Assembly (NCBI RefSeq): GCF_030819275.1
Contig: NZ_JAUTBL010000002.1
Span: 436,501-500,500 of the forward strand
Reading direction: 5' to 3'
Origin: Agrobacterium larrymoorei
GTDB lineage: Bacteria; Pseudomonadota; Alphaproteobacteria; Rhizobiales; Rhizobiaceae
DNA: 64,000 nt
In this document: piece by piece, positions 30,953 through 40,013 of the stretch
Position numbering within the stretch: the stretch's first letter is position 1
Layout of the letters: each line of letters starts with the position of its first letter
The notes under the pieces: model-generated
The model's input: the letters and a program-made list of their open reading frames with translations, nothing else
Database searches by the model: none
What the model was told of the DNA's origin: nothing
Translations under genes and position numbers: made by a program

Positions 30953-31825
30953 TCAAGCCGCCTTCTGGTCGCCGCCAGGGTTCATCATTTCCTGCTCCAC
31001 GGCGTCGATCGAAGGACGCTCATAGCCGGAAATCGTCTTTCGTCCGTATTCCAGCGCAACCTGGGGAACCGAGCCGTTCATATAGGCGATCAGCGTTTGC
31101 TTCACGATGACATACAGTCTGTGTTGCTTCGAGCGGACGATTTTGACCTGGGAGGCGAGCGGGTTACAGATCGAGTAGGAAAGAAGAATGCCAAGCATGG
31201 TGCCGACGAGCGCAGCACCGATAAGACCACCGAGAACCGCAGGTGGTTCGTTGATCTTACCCATGGCCTTGATAACACCGAGAACGGCGGCGACGATACC
31301 GATCGCCGGGAAGGAGTCGCCCATTGCGGTAATGGCGTTGTAAGGCTTCAGCTTGTCGTAGAGGATCGTTTCGATTTCCTCGTCCATCAGCGCTTCGATT
31401 TCATGGCTGCGCGCATTGCCGATGATGATCAGGCGGACATAGTCGCAGATGAAGGATGTCAGTTCCTTGTTCTTCAGGACCGAAGGTGCAGTCTGGAAGA
31501 TGGAGGATTCCTCCGGATTATCGATATGGGCTTCGATCTCGTTTCGCGATTTGGTGCGCAGGTCGCGCATCAGAGAGTAGAGAACACCGAGCACATCGAG
31601 ATAGTGACGCTCTTTCGGCACCGCGAACTTGAATGCTTCGCCAAGCGCTTTGCCGGAGTCCTTCACCACTTTCATAGGGTTGGACATGATGAAGCCGCCA
31701 AGGCCTGCGCCGCCGATGATCACGAGCTCGAAGGGCTGAATAAGGACGTCCAAGTGTCCGCCCATGGCCATGAAGCCGCCGAGAATACAGCCGAAAGTAA
31801 TAACCAGTCCAATAACGATATTCAT
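30953..31825 (-). CDS. motA: flagellar stator protein MotA
   Basis: Proton channel subunit of the stator (290 aa). It has four membrane segments (residues about 2-25, 33-50, 170-192 and 202-225) and the cytoplasmic loop with charged residues that contact Fli[21 protein letters not shown] is typical. It is first gene of the minus-strand operon, divergent from flgF across 286 bases. In rhizobia motA is separated from motB; here the motB operon lies 11 kb away. Confidence 0.96.
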   Translation of the reverse strand: MNIVIGLVITFGCILGGFMAMGGHLDVLIQPFELVIIGGAGLGGFIMSNPMKVVKDSGKALGEAFKFAVPKERHYLDVLGVLYSLMRDLRTKSRNEIEAHIDNPEESSIFQTAPSVLKNKELTSFICDYVRLIIIGNARSHEIEALMDEEIETILYDKLKPYNAITAMGDSFPAIGIVAAVLGVIKAMGKINEPPAVLGGLIGAALVGTMLGILLSYSICNPLASQVKIVRSKQHRLYVIVKQTLIAYMNGSVPQVALEYGRKTISGYERPSIDAVEQEMMNPGGDQKAA

Positions 31826-31863
31826 CTGACGCTCACACCTGCAGCCAATTTTTCTCCTGAATG

Positions 31864-31886
31864 GTTAGGCATCATGCCTTGCGCGA
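31864..31886 (-). promoter_or_regulatory. flagellar-regulon box before motA
   Basis: On the minus strand: TCGCGCAAGG, 8 bases, CTAAC, a full match to the recurrent box, about 40 bases before the motA start. Confidence 0.6.
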
Positions 31887-32020
31887 GGCTGGCTTAGGGA
31901 GCTTCGCTACTGGCGCCGCACCTTCTTGATGGTCGCGACGGGCATGTTTGCCCGAACCCTGGCATCGTCTGATGCAGCTAGGTCTTAGCAAGGTTGATCG
32001 CGGAGAGGCGACCAAAAGTT

Positions 32021-32043
32021 TCGCGCAAGCAAACCCCTCTAGG
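32021..32043 (+). promoter_or_regulatory. flagellar-regulon box before flgF
   Basis: TCGCGCAAGC, 8 bases, CTAGG, a full match, about 68 bases before the flgF start and in the same divergent region as the motA box. Confidence 0.6.
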
Positions 32044-32111
32044 TCTTTGAAGCCATGATGCGCCGGGTTTGGGCGCACGTCCTTGGCTGGAAGTCCGAAC
32101 AGGAGAACGAC

Positions 32112-32846
32112 ATGCAATCTGGTATCTATGTTGGTATTTCGTCCCAGATCGCCTTGGAACGTCGCCTCACGACCATCGCGGACAACATTGCCAACATGAA
32201 TACGGTCGGCTTTCGTGGCACCGAGGTGAAATTTAACCAGGTGATGGCCCAGACGAAGAACGATCTGCGTGCCAACATCGCCTTCGTGACCCAGGGCAAC
32301 GACTATCTTTCGACGGTCAATGGCGAACTTGAGCGGACTGGAAACCCCTTCGATTTCGCCGTCAAGGGCGATGCATGGTTTGCCATCAACACTCCGTCAG
32401 GCCAGGTTCTGACGCGCGATGGCCGCTTTTCCATGTCGACGACTGGCGAATTGATCTCGACCAAGGGCTATCCAGTTCTTGATCCGGGCGGCGCGCCGAT
32501 CCAGCTCAACCTTGCTGCGGGGGAGCCAACCGTTGGTGCCGATGGTCGCATTAGTCAGAACGGTCGGACGATGGGCCAGATCGGATTGTTCACTGCCGAT
32601 GCGAAGAAGGGCTTCGTTCGCTATGAGAACAGCGGCGTGATCTTTGCCCAGCCGCCACAGCCGGTGGTGGATGCAGATCGAGCCGGTGTAGTGCAGGGCT
32701 ATCTCGAATCTTCCAACATCAACGGCGTCTCGCAGATGACGCAGCTTATCCAGGTCAACCGGGCCTTTGAAGGCATTTCGTCGATGATGAAGTCGACGGA
32801 GGACAATCTCTCCCAAGCGCTCCGCACGCTGGGTGGCGGTCAGTAA
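32112..32846 (+). CDS. flgF: flagellar proximal rod protein FlgF
   Basis: Rod subunit, 244 residues. It has the rod/hook family N-terminus (SSQIALERRLTTIADNIANM), the core FlgE/F/G domain, and the C-terminal motif (GYLESSNINGVSQMTQLIQV). Starts at ATG 32112 after AGGAG. The gene is followed after 15 bases by fliI and then by the small orf, forming one operon. It is the only rod gene in the window. Confidence 0.95.
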   Translation: MQSGIYVGISSQIALERRLTTIADNIANMNTVGFRGTEVKFNQVMAQTKNDLRANIAFVTQGNDYLSTVNGELERTGNPFDFAVKGDAWFAINTPSGQVLTRDGRFSMSTTGELISTKGYPVLDPGGAPIQLNLAAGEPTVGADGRISQNGRTMGQIGLFTADAKKGFVRYENSGVIFAQPPQPVVDADRAGVVQGYLESSNINGVSQMTQLIQVNRAFEGISSMMKSTEDNLSQALRTLGGGQ

Positions 32847-32861
32847 TCGGCATGAACCAAG

Positions 32862-34256
32862 ATGGATAGCCAACCGCAGCCTTCGCCGTTTCATAAACTG
32901 GATGCCCTGGCCCAGATCGCGGCTGCTCAACTGGTCTCGGGCGCGCCAGTGTCGCGCGGTGGGCGTGTGCGCACCATCGCTGCCGGCCACTATACGGTCA
33001 GTGGCCTGTCGGAACATGTTCGGCTTGGCGAGTTCGTCGTCCATAAAAGCGCGACCGGCCTGCACCTGGGTGAAGTGGTGCGTGTCGAGCCGGACCTCAT
33101 CTATGTCTGCCCCATCGAACCTGGCGAGCCGATCGGCGTCAACGATATCGTGCTGCGAGAGGGCGAATTTCGTGTTCAGCCCGACGATAGCTGGTGCGGC
33201 CGGACGATTAATTCATTGTGCAAACCGATCGATGGCAAAGGCCCACTTCTGAAAGGTGCACGGAAACGCTCCGTCATGGCCTTGCCCCCACCATCCATGA
33301 GCCGAAGCCGCGTCATTACCGGCTTTAGGACAGGGGTGAAGGCCATCGACATTTTTACACCCCTGTGTCTGGGTCAGCGTCTCGGTGTCTTTGCCGGGTC
33401 GGGTGTCGGTAAATCCACCTTGCTATCCATGCTCGCCAAGGCGGATGCCTTCGACAAGGTGGTCATCGCGCTGGTGGGCGAACGCGGTCGCGAAGTTCGC
33501 GAATTCATCGAAGACACGCTCGGCGACAATATGAGGAAGTCGATTGCCGTTGTCGCGACAAGCGATGAAAGCCCGATGTTGCGAAAGATGGCGCCGCTGG
33601 TCGCAATGACCATTGCCGAACACTTCCGCGACAAAGGCGAAAATGTTCTCTTCATCGCAGACAGCATCACCCGCTTTGCCCATGCGATCCGCGAAGTGGC
33701 GATTGCCGCCGGCGAGCCGCCAATCGCGCGCGGATATCCGGCTTCGGTCTTTACGGAACTTCCAAAGCTTCTGGAGCGCGCCGGGCCGGGCAAGGAGGGG
33801 ACGGGTACCGTCACCGCCATCATCTCGATCCTTGTCGATGGTGACAATCACAACGATCCGATCGCGGACTCCACACGCGGCATTCTTGACGGCCACATCG
33901 TGCTCGATCGATCGCTCGCCGATGAAGGCCGTTATCCTCCGATCAATCCGCTGGCATCCATCTCGCGTCTCTCCCACAAGGCTTGGACACCCGATCAGCA
34001 GAAGCTGGTCTCGCGGTTGAAATCACTCATTCACAATTTCGAGGAAACGAAGGATCTGCGCCTGATCGGTGGTTATCGGCCGGGCGTCGATGCCGAGCTC
34101 GACATGGCGGTGAAGCAGGTGCCCTTTGTTTACGAAGTTCTCAAGCAGTCGCCGGGCGATCCGACGGTAATCGATGCCTACGCAGAACTGGCAAATGCAC
34201 TGCGAAATGCGCCCGTAAACAACCAGTCTGCGACTGCACAGCGACGGGGACCATGA
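32862..34256 (+). CDS. fliI: flagellar export ATPase FliI
   Basis: Cytoplasmic ATPase of the flagellar type III export apparatus, 464 residues, related to the F1 beta subunit. Walker A is GSGVGKST (about residues 179-186), Walker B is in NVLFIADSITRFAHA, and the ERGREVREF motif is present. Its regulator FliH is not annotated by name in rhizobial clusters; the coiled-coil protein at 42610-43254 is a candidate. It overlaps the following orf by 4 bases. Confidence 0.96.
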   Translation: MDSQPQPSPFHKLDALAQIAAAQLVSGAPVSRGGRVRTIAAGHYTVSGLSEHVRLGEFVVHKSATGLHLGEVVRVEPDLIYVCPIEPGEPIGVNDIVLREGEFRVQPDDSWCGRTINSLCKPIDGKGPLLKGARKRSVMALPPPSMSRSRVITGFRTGVKAIDIFTPLCLGQRLGVFAGSGVGKSTLLSMLAKADAFDKVVIALVGERGREVREFIEDTLGDNMRKSIAVVATSDESPMLRKMAPLVAMTIAEHFRDKGENVLFIADSITRFAHAIREVAIAAGEPPIARGYPASVFTELPKLLERAGPGKEGTGTVTAIISILVDGDNHNDPIADSTRGILDGHIVLDRSLADEGRYPPINPLASISRLSHKAWTPDQQKLVSRLKSLIHNFEETKDLRLIGGYRPGVDAELDMAVKQVPFVYEVLKQSPGDPTVIDAYAELANALRNAPVNNQSATAQRRGP

Positions 34257-34792
34257 CCATGAAGTTCAAAAAGCGCAACAAGACCGTCACGACGGCCGAT
34301 GCCGCCAGGCAATTTGATCGTTGGCTGACAGGCGGCCTGATCGGGGTGGCCGCAGCGGCAGCGGCGCTGCCTTGGTATGTCTTCCTCAACCCGGAGAAGT
34401 TCGGCATGAGCGGTCGCGGTTGGGAGGCTTTGATGAATGTCCCGCAACGCGGCGGTGGTGGTGGGGATGCGGTTATGCCGCATGATGATAATTCCGCCGC
34501 TGCCAGCCAGTCCAAGGATGCCATCGTCGACAACGTCATAACCGCGACGGTCCCTGCCAACGACAAGAATGTCAACTCAGACGGTCCAATGCCCCAACAG
34601 CCCTTCCCGGGTGGCGCAAACTTCAAGCTGCTGCATGTCTCAAACGGACGGGCACTGATCGAGGACAAGTCCGGCATGTTCCTGGTTCAGATCGGGTCGG
34701 TCCTGCCGGACGAAAGCAAGCTTCTCTCCATGACCAAGGTGGACGGACGGTGGAAGATCGTGACCTCGGCCGGCGAGCTCTACTCGGAGTAA
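34253..34792 (+). CDS. conserved flagellar-operon protein with one membrane segment
   Basis: A 179-residue protein of unknown function, coupled to fliI by an ATGA overlap. It has a basic N-terminus (MKFKKRNKTV), one membrane segment near residues 28-48 (GGLIGVAAAAAALPWYVFL), a Gly-rich linker and a C-terminal domain of about 65 residues (NFKLLHVSNGRALIEDKSGM ... YSE), likely periplasmic. From memory, an unnamed protein lies between fliI and flgB in the related clusters; here flgB does not follow. A role in flagellar export or rod assembly is inferred from position. Confidence 0.8.
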   Translation: MTMKFKKRNKTVTTADAARQFDRWLTGGLIGVAAAAAALPWYVFLNPEKFGMSGRGWEALMNVPQRGGGGGDAVMPHDDNSAAASQSKDAIVDNVITATVPANDKNVNSDGPMPQQPFPGGANFKLLHVSNGRALIEDKSGMFLVQIGSVLPDESKLLSMTKVDGRWKIVTSAGELYSE

Positions 34793-34886
34793 ATCCGCGG
34801 TGTGATGTCACGCGAGGCCTGATCCAGTCCAGTTGAACTCAGTCCATCATCATGCCTTTAAGAAGAGCAAGCCCCGTTGCTCGACG

Positions 34887-34936
34887 CCAGACACGAAAAT
34901 GGCCGCTTCTTTCGAAGCGGCCATTTTCGTGTCTGG
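34887..34936. terminator. bidirectional terminator
   Basis: A perfect 22-base inverted repeat (CCAGACACGAAAATGGCCGC at the start of the left arm) around a six-base loop, with AAAAT/ATTTT in the arms. It separates the convergent flgF-fliI-orf operon and the second GT41 gene. Confidence 0.85.
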
Positions 34937-34970
34937 AACCTATCCATTTAACAAGGAAACGATCGAGGCA

Positions 34971-36893
34971 TTACCGTTCGAGAAAGGGGCCGTCGCGCTT
35001 CGGGAGTGCCGGAACATCGAAATGATCCGGTTCGGCTCCCTGCTTGGCGCGCTCGACCATCATCTCATAGGCAGTTTCGAGGTGACGGCAGAAGCGCTCG
35101 GCATCGAAGAGCGGTGTGACGAAGCGGTTCGCGTCGATGCGGTCGCGGACGTCTTTCAGGCGATCCGGATTTTGCGCGTAGAACACGGCCTGCCGCACAT
35201 AGTCTTTGTCGTCTTCCGCCACGAGTTCCGGCGTGCCGATAGCGTTCAGCAGGCTCTCGCTGACGCGGGAAGCGAAATTCGTTCCCTTGACGGTAAGCAC
35301 CGGCAGTCCTGCCCAAAGCTGCTCGGATGTCGTCGTATGGCCGTTGACCGGGAAGGTGTCGAGACCGAGATCCGCTGCGGTGATGCGGTTGAGGTGAAGT
35401 TCGTAATCGAGCTTGCCTGTGATGAAGACACGCCGCGAGTGAATGCCTTTGGCGTTGAATTTCTTAAGGATGTTGGCCGAGCTGTAGGGGCTGCTCTGCA
35501 TGATCCAGATCACGCTGTTTGGCGTCTTTTTCAAGATCTCGCACCACATGTCCATGACCTTCGGTGTGATCTTGCGGTTGGCATTGAAGGACGCGAAAAC
35601 GAACGCGTCCTCAGGCAGACCGACTTGCGCGCGGGTGACTTTTTGCGCGAGTGGGCGGTTGACTGAGTCGTTCGGCTGGTAGCATTCCGGCAATCGAACG
35701 AACTTTTCATAGTAAAAGGGCTTAGAACTGTCCTGGAGGACGTAGGGGTCTCCGATCGCATAATCGAGATCGACATTGACCGTCGAGCCGGGAAAGCCGA
35801 TCCAGGCGACCTGGAGAGGAGCTGCGCCGAGGTTTAGGATGGATGTACGGTTGTTGGCAGTATGACCCTTCAGATCGACCAATATGTCAATATTGCGCGC
35901 CCTGATTTCATCGCAGGCCTCCTCGTCACTCATGTCGTAGATCGTGACAACATCACCCCATTGGCTGCGATCGGCCTCGTTCATCTGAAGATGAACGGGA
36001 TCGGTATGGCAGAATAGGATGATTTCGAAACGGTCACGGTCGTGTAACTCCAGTACGCGGCGGATCAGTTTCATGGTCGCGTGTATATCAAAGAAGTCCG
36101 ACGACATGTATCCGATCCGGATCTTGTCACCCCACATATGTGGCAGGGCTCGCCGCCGCGCTGTCATTTCAGGTGTGAAGAACGGCGTATTACTGCGCGC
36201 GAGTTGGTTGAGGTGCTCGTCGCCCGTCCAGTGGAGGTTGAAGAACGTTCCGTCATCGGCGACGAAAGACGTATCGCCCGATGCGATTGCTGCATCGATA
36301 ATGGGTTGGTGGATCTCTATATTGTCGAACCTGCTGTTTTCCCGGCTGAAGACGAGAAACATCAGACGCACTGCATTTTCGCGCGGCAGTCTCGAGAGCA
36401 GCACGCGCGCCGTTTCGAGGTCGCTCGGATCGAAGACATCCCATGTGGTGATCGCTATGCGTGCGCCCAACAGGATGTGATCGATATTATCGCTCTTCAT
36501 CAGGATGTTTTTCAACGTCCGGGCAATGCGGTTCTCGCCACGCTCGAGCAGCAGCTTTCCGACGATGAAAGCGATATCGGGATGCTTGTGAAAGCGGTTG
36601 ATGAGCTTGTTGGAGAGCGCGAGTGCCTTGTCGTTCTGCTTGCACTCGTAGAAAAGCTTGATGCTGTTCACCAGATGCGCTTCCGCGTCCATTCCGCCCT
36701 GCTGATAAGCAAGCTCATATGCAGTAGCGGCTTGGTCGGCTAGGCCGACCTGCCGCAGCGTTCTTGCAAGCAGCGCGTAGGTTCGCGCATCTTTCTTGGC
36801 ATCGATTAACTCGTTCAACGCGGCCAGTGCTTCGGTGTATCTGCCTGCCTTGAAGTGTTTCGAGGCTACCGAGTAGCTGATTTCATTTAACAT
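34971..36893 (-). CDS. GT41/SPINDLY-family O-glycosyltransferase near the flagellin genes
   Basis: A 640-residue enzyme with N-terminal TPR-like helices (residues about 5-150; YSVASKHFKAGRYTEALAAL at the start) and a Glyco_transf_41 catalytic region (KIRIGYMSSDFFDIHATMKL, DILVDLKGHTANNR, WIGFPGSTVNVDLDYAIGD, GLDTFPVNGHTTTSEQLWAG). It is paralogous to the enzyme at 4179-6230. It faces the flagellin array from the other strand and carries a flagellar-type box upstream, so flagellin is a plausible acceptor. That is inference; other cytoplasmic proteins could be acceptors. Confidence 0.88.
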   Translation of the reverse strand: MLNEISYSVASKHFKAGRYTEALAALNELIDAKKDARTYALLARTLRQVGLADQAATAYELAYQQGGMDAEAHLVNSIKLFYECKQNDKALALSNKLINRFHKHPDIAFIVGKLLLERGENRIARTLKNILMKSDNIDHILLGARIAITTWDVFDPSDLETARVLLSRLPRENAVRLMFLVFSRENSRFDNIEIHQPIIDAAIASGDTSFVADDGTFFNLHWTGDEHLNQLARSNTPFFTPEMTARRRALPHMWGDKIRIGYMSSDFFDIHATMKLIRRVLELHDRDRFEIILFCHTDPVHLQMNEADRSQWGDVVTIYDMSDEEACDEIRARNIDILVDLKGHTANNRTSILNLGAAPLQVAWIGFPGSTVNVDLDYAIGDPYVLQDSSKPFYYEKFVRLPECYQPNDSVNRPLAQKVTRAQVGLPEDAFVFASFNANRKITPKVMDMWCEILKKTPNSVIWIMQSSPYSSANILKKFNAKGIHSRRVFITGKLDYELHLNRITAADLGLDTFPVNGHTTTSEQLWAGLPVLTVKGTNFASRVSESLLNAIGTPELVAEDDKDYVRQAVFYAQNPDRLKDVRDRIDANRFVTPLFDAERFCRHLETAYEMMVERAKQGAEPDHFDVPALPKRDGPFLER

Positions 36894-36968
36894 CGACCTG
36901 TCGCATCCTTTTGCTCGCCATATCCCCGTGTGGTCACGTCGGCTGGGGCTATAGAAAATTCGTCCGAG

Positions 36969-36991
36969 CCTATCGGATGAACCTTGCTCGA
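36969..36991 (-). promoter_or_regulatory. flagellar-regulon box before the second GT41 gene
   Basis: On the minus strand: TCGAGCAAGG, 8 bases, ATAGG. One mismatch to TCRCRCAAGS-N8-MTARS, exact spacer, about 75 bases before the start codon. Confidence 0.5.
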
Positions 36992-37160
36992 AGCGGGATG
37001 TTTCAGCTCTTTGTTCAGTCCCTCCGGGTGTTAACCGAATGTTAACTTTAAGCTCGGGAACGATGGATTCGACCGGTCAAATTAAGAAGTTGGAAATGCT
37101 TGGCAGGCATTTTCATCCTCACGTGACGGGTTTGGTTTCCCTACAAGAACGGAACCGAGT

Positions 37161-37232
37161 GGCATGAAGCCGAACCGTTTACGCCGGTGAAATACGGCAT
37201 GTCCCTCCCAAAGTATCTCGTAAAAAAGGGGC
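37161..37232 (+). promoter_or_regulatory. conserved flagellin 5' leader, copy 1
   Basis: Contains GGCATGAAGC (37161-37170), then a short palindromic stretch, CGGCATGTCCCT ending at 37206, and the Shine-Dalgarno AGGGGC at 37227-37232. GTCCCT (37201-37206) can pair with AGGGGC, masking the ribosome-binding site. The same order of elements occurs before the second and third flagellin genes. Confidence 0.6.
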
Positions 37233-37236
37233 AATC

Positions 37237-38115
37237 ATGTCTAGCATCAACTTCAATTCCAGCGCCACAACCGCTCTTCAGAACCTGCGTAACGTCAACG
37301 GCAACCTGGCAAAGTCGCAAAACATTATCTCTTCGGGCCTCAAGGTATCCAAGGCGTCGGACAACGCGGCATACTGGTCGATCGCCACGACCATGAAGTC
37401 TGACAACAAGGCTCTGAGCGCTGCAACCGACTCTCTCGGCATCGGTGCCGCCAAGGTCGACACGGCCTATGCCGCGATGGACAGCGCCAAGGACGTCGTC
37501 AACGAGATCAAGGCCAAGCTCTCGACCGCAAGCGAAAGCTCTGTCGACAAGGATCAGGTCCAGCTCGAAATCGGTAAGTTGCAGCAGCAGCTCTCTGCAA
37601 TCGGTCAGGCCGCGTCCTTCAACGGCGAAAACTGGGTTGTCAAAGCTGCCGCTTCTTCCACGACCGTTGTCGACGGCTTCATTCGAAAGAGTGACGGTAC
37701 GGTCAAGGTCACGACGGCAACCTTCGAAGCCGGCAGCTACGCTATCTTTTCGTCGGTCACCGGCGCTGGCGTCGGCACGGGCGGCGTTCTGGGCTCAGTT
37801 ATGTCGATCAAGCTCACTTCCACGACGACCCAGGGTAAAATCGATACCTACCTGACGACCGTTGAAACGGCTCTGAAGAAGCTGACGAAGGGTGCAGCAG
37901 CACTCGGCGCGCTCTCCAAGCGCATCGATCTTCAAGATCAGTTCGCAAGCAAGATCTCCGACGCGCAGAAGGCCGGTATCAGCCGTCTGGTAGACGCGAA
38001 CATGGAAGAAGAGTCTGCCAGGCTGTCGGCATTGCAGACGCAGCAGCAGTTGGCTGTTCAGTCTCTCTCGATTGCTAACTCCAGCTCGCAGAGCATCCTG
38101 TCGCTCTTCCGTTAA
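37237..38115 (+). CDS. fla: flagellin, first of four
   Basis: Filament subunit exported by the flagellar type III system, 292 residues. The N-terminal D0/D1 region (SGLKVSKASDNAAYWSIATT) and the C-terminal D1/D0 region (ANMEEESARLSALQTQQQLA ... ILSLFR) are intact, with only a short variable centre, as is usual for the short rhizobial flagellins. Long stretches are almost identical, including third codon positions, to the second flagellin gene. A conserved leader precedes it and a terminator follows. I do not assign an A/B/C letter. Confidence 0.95.
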   Translation: MSSINFNSSATTALQNLRNVNGNLAKSQNIISSGLKVSKASDNAAYWSIATTMKSDNKALSAATDSLGIGAAKVDTAYAAMDSAKDVVNEIKAKLSTASESSVDKDQVQLEIGKLQQQLSAIGQAASFNGENWVVKAAASSTTVVDGFIRKSDGTVKVTTATFEAGSYAIFSSVTGAGVGTGGVLGSVMSIKLTSTTTQGKIDTYLTTVETALKKLTKGAAALGALSKRIDLQDQFASKISDAQKAGISRLVDANMEEESARLSALQTQQQLAVQSLSIANSSSQSILSLFR

Positions 38116-38140
38116 GGCTATTCCTAAAAGAAGTACTAAG

Positions 38141-38170
38141 AGGCCGGATCTTTTGATCTGGCCTTTTTGT
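38141..38170 (+). terminator. flagellin 1 terminator
   Basis: AGGCCGGATC and GATCTGGCCT around TTTT, followed by TTTTTG, shortly after the stop. Confidence 0.85.
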
Positions 38171-38317
38171 TTTTTGTTAATATTAATTAAAAAAGTATTG
38201 TTAATTTTTTTTATAATTTTAGCTTATTCTAAGCTCGTATTATTGTTTGTTTAACCTTAATGGATTTAACTGAGTTTATCAAAGCGGCGGCTGAAAAGTT
38301 AAATAATACTTTCGGCG

Positions 38318-38387
38318 GGCATGAGGCCATATGCCGCTTTCCGATAAAAGCGGAATGTCCCTTTTAATTGTTTATACGCCTAGGGGC
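38318..38387 (+). promoter_or_regulatory. conserved flagellin 5' leader, copy 2
   Basis: GGCATGAGGC (38318-38327), CGGAATGTCCCT (GTCCCT at 38357-38362) and Shine-Dalgarno AGGGGC (38382-38387). Same order and pairing potential as copy 1. The region upstream (38165-38290) is strikingly AT-rich. Confidence 0.6.
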
Positions 38388-38396
38388 AGTTTTACT

Positions 38397-39278
38397 ATGT
38401 CAAGCATTCTGACCAACACATCTGCAATGGCTGCGCTGCAGTCTCTTCGCAGCGTTAACAGCAACCTTTCGACCACCCAGGCCGCGGTTTCGAGCGGTCT
38501 CAAGGTCGGCAAAGCCGCAGACAACGTGGCTTACTGGTCTATCTCTACGACCATGAAGTCCGACAACAAGGCCCTCACGGCTGCTAGCGACGCTCTCGGC
38601 GTCGGTGCCGCCAAGGTCGACACGGCCTATGCCGCGATGGACAGCGCCAAGGACGTCGTCAACGAGATCAAGGCCAAGCTCTCAACGGCAAGCGAGACCT
38701 CCGTAGACAAGACTCAAGTACAGCTCGAAATCAGTAAGCTGCAGCAGCAGCTTTCCGCAATCGGTCAGGCCGCGTCGTTCAACGGCGAAAACTGGGTTGT
38801 CAAAGCCGCCGCTTCTTCCACGACCGTTGTCGACGGCTTCATTCGAAAGAGTGACGGTACGGTCAAGGTCACGACGGCAACCTTCGAAGCCGGCAGCTAT
38901 GCGATGTTTGCGTCGGTCACCGGCGCTGGCGTCGGCACGGGCGGCGTTCTGGGCTCGGTGATGTCGATCAAGCTCACCTCCACAACGACCCAGGGTGCGA
39001 TCGATGGCTACCTGACGACCGTTGAAACGGCTCTGAAGAAGCTGACGAAGGGTGCAGCCGCTGTTGGCGCGCTTTCCAAGCGTATTGAATTGCAGGACGC
39101 GTTCTCCAAGAAGCTGAGCGACGCCCAGAAGTCGGGCATCAGCCGCTTGGTTGACGCGAACATGGAAGAAGAATCTGCTAAGTTGTCGGCATTGCAGACG
39201 CAGCAGCAGTTGGCTGTTCAGTCTCTCTCGATTGCCAACTCCAGCTCGCAGCAGCTCCTTTCGCTTTTCCGCGGTTAA
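38397..39278 (+). CDS. fla: flagellin, second of four
   Basis: A 293-residue flagellin (MSSILTNTSAMAALQSLRSV at the N-terminus; SLFRG at the C-terminus) with the same domain plan as its neighbours. ATG 38397 is chosen over an in-frame ATG at 38355, which belongs to the conserved GGAATGTCCCTT leader element. The segments around 38602-38683 and 38755-38960 are nearly identical to flagellin 1 at DNA level. A terminator follows at 39332. Whether this is the major or a minor filament subunit cannot be told. Confidence 0.94.
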   Translation: MSSILTNTSAMAALQSLRSVNSNLSTTQAAVSSGLKVGKAADNVAYWSISTTMKSDNKALTAASDALGVGAAKVDTAYAAMDSAKDVVNEIKAKLSTASETSVDKTQVQLEISKLQQQLSAIGQAASFNGENWVVKAAASSTTVVDGFIRKSDGTVKVTTATFEAGSYAMFASVTGAGVGTGGVLGSVMSIKLTSTTTQGAIDGYLTTVETALKKLTKGAAAVGALSKRIELQDAFSKKLSDAQKSGISRLVDANMEEESAKLSALQTQQQLAVQSLSIANSSSQQLLSLFRG

Positions 39279-39331
39279 CAGCGTAATCGCACCCTTTAAG
39301 CCGCGCCTGAGGTCAGGCTTAGACCACCGAC

Positions 39332-39360
39332 AAACCCGTCGATTTTTCGGCGGGTTTTTC
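39332..39360 (+). terminator. flagellin 2 terminator
   Basis: AAACCCG ... CGGGTTT hairpin ending in TTTTTC about 55 bases after the stop. Confidence 0.8.
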
Positions 39361-39403
39361 TGTTTCGGGATGGTGAAGTTTGTTGATGCTGAAGGGTAGA
39401 CAC

Positions 39404-40013
39404 GATGAGGCTGATGTCCTCGTCCCCAGGCGGGTCTGGGTGCTTTCGTCACCGCCATTGCGATCTTCTTGATGTTTTCTGCAGCCGCGGCGAGCAGACA
39501 CTGCCATCTGACCTTTGTCAGGCCGCGGAAGCGGGCATAGCAGTGCCAGTGCAAGCTGTTTGGCATCGGCAAAGGATCGCTCTACCGTTTCCTTGCGCCG
39601 CTTGTAGAAAGCTTTGCCCCGTGCCGTCTTTCGGTGAGCGTACGTACGCCCGCCCGCATCGGCCCATACATGGGGCGGCTTTGTGATAGCGTCGAGGCAT
39701 CGAAGACAGGGGCAGTCAGCTTCATGCGCAGGAACCAGCGATAAGCGACGTTCACCTCGATCTCACGTACCAACTGCCGCTCCGAGCGCGCACCGAACAG
39801 TTAGCCGATAAACAGCGCCTTGAACATCAAGGTCGGGTCGAGTGGCGGACGACCACTGTCGGCGCAGTAGCGGCTCGCAACACAATCATGAATGAAGGAG
39901 AAGTCGATCACCGCGTTGATCTTGCGAAGCAGGTGATCTTTCGGGACCAAGCTATCGAGCGTCACTATCTCGAGAGTTGTCTGTTCAGGAGCAGGTTTCT
40001 TAATACGTCCCAA
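39404..40013 (-). pseudogene. IS1182-family transposase remnant
   Basis: Minus-strand remains of a transposase. The N-terminal part is readable from 40013 (TLDSLVPKDHLLRKINAVID, then GRPPLDPTLMFKALFIG). A TAA at 39801 replaces the expected Tyr. The frame then continues (SERQLVREIEVNVAYRWFLR, DASTLSQSR). Further fragments in shifted frames include YARFRGLTKV and NIKKIAMAV, which resemble the C-terminus. Full-length relatives are about 450 residues, so the 610-base remnant has lost most of its centre. No terminal inverted repeats or target duplications are evident. It lies between the second and third flagellin genes. Confidence 0.75.

Larger units (their letters stand above)
36894..37236. other. 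divergent promoter region between GT41 gene and first flagellin gene
   Basis: 343 bases. On the minus strand it holds a flagellar-type box for the glycosyltransferase; on the plus strand, the conserved flagellin leader. Between them I see two TTAAC-type AT-rich blocks (37030-37055) that may belong to the flagellin promoter, and no RNA gene. Confidence 0.6.

Noticed and set aside
34833..35666. 277-codon open frame on the plus strand
   Set aside because: It crosses the bidirectional terminator and is antisense to the GT41 catalytic region.
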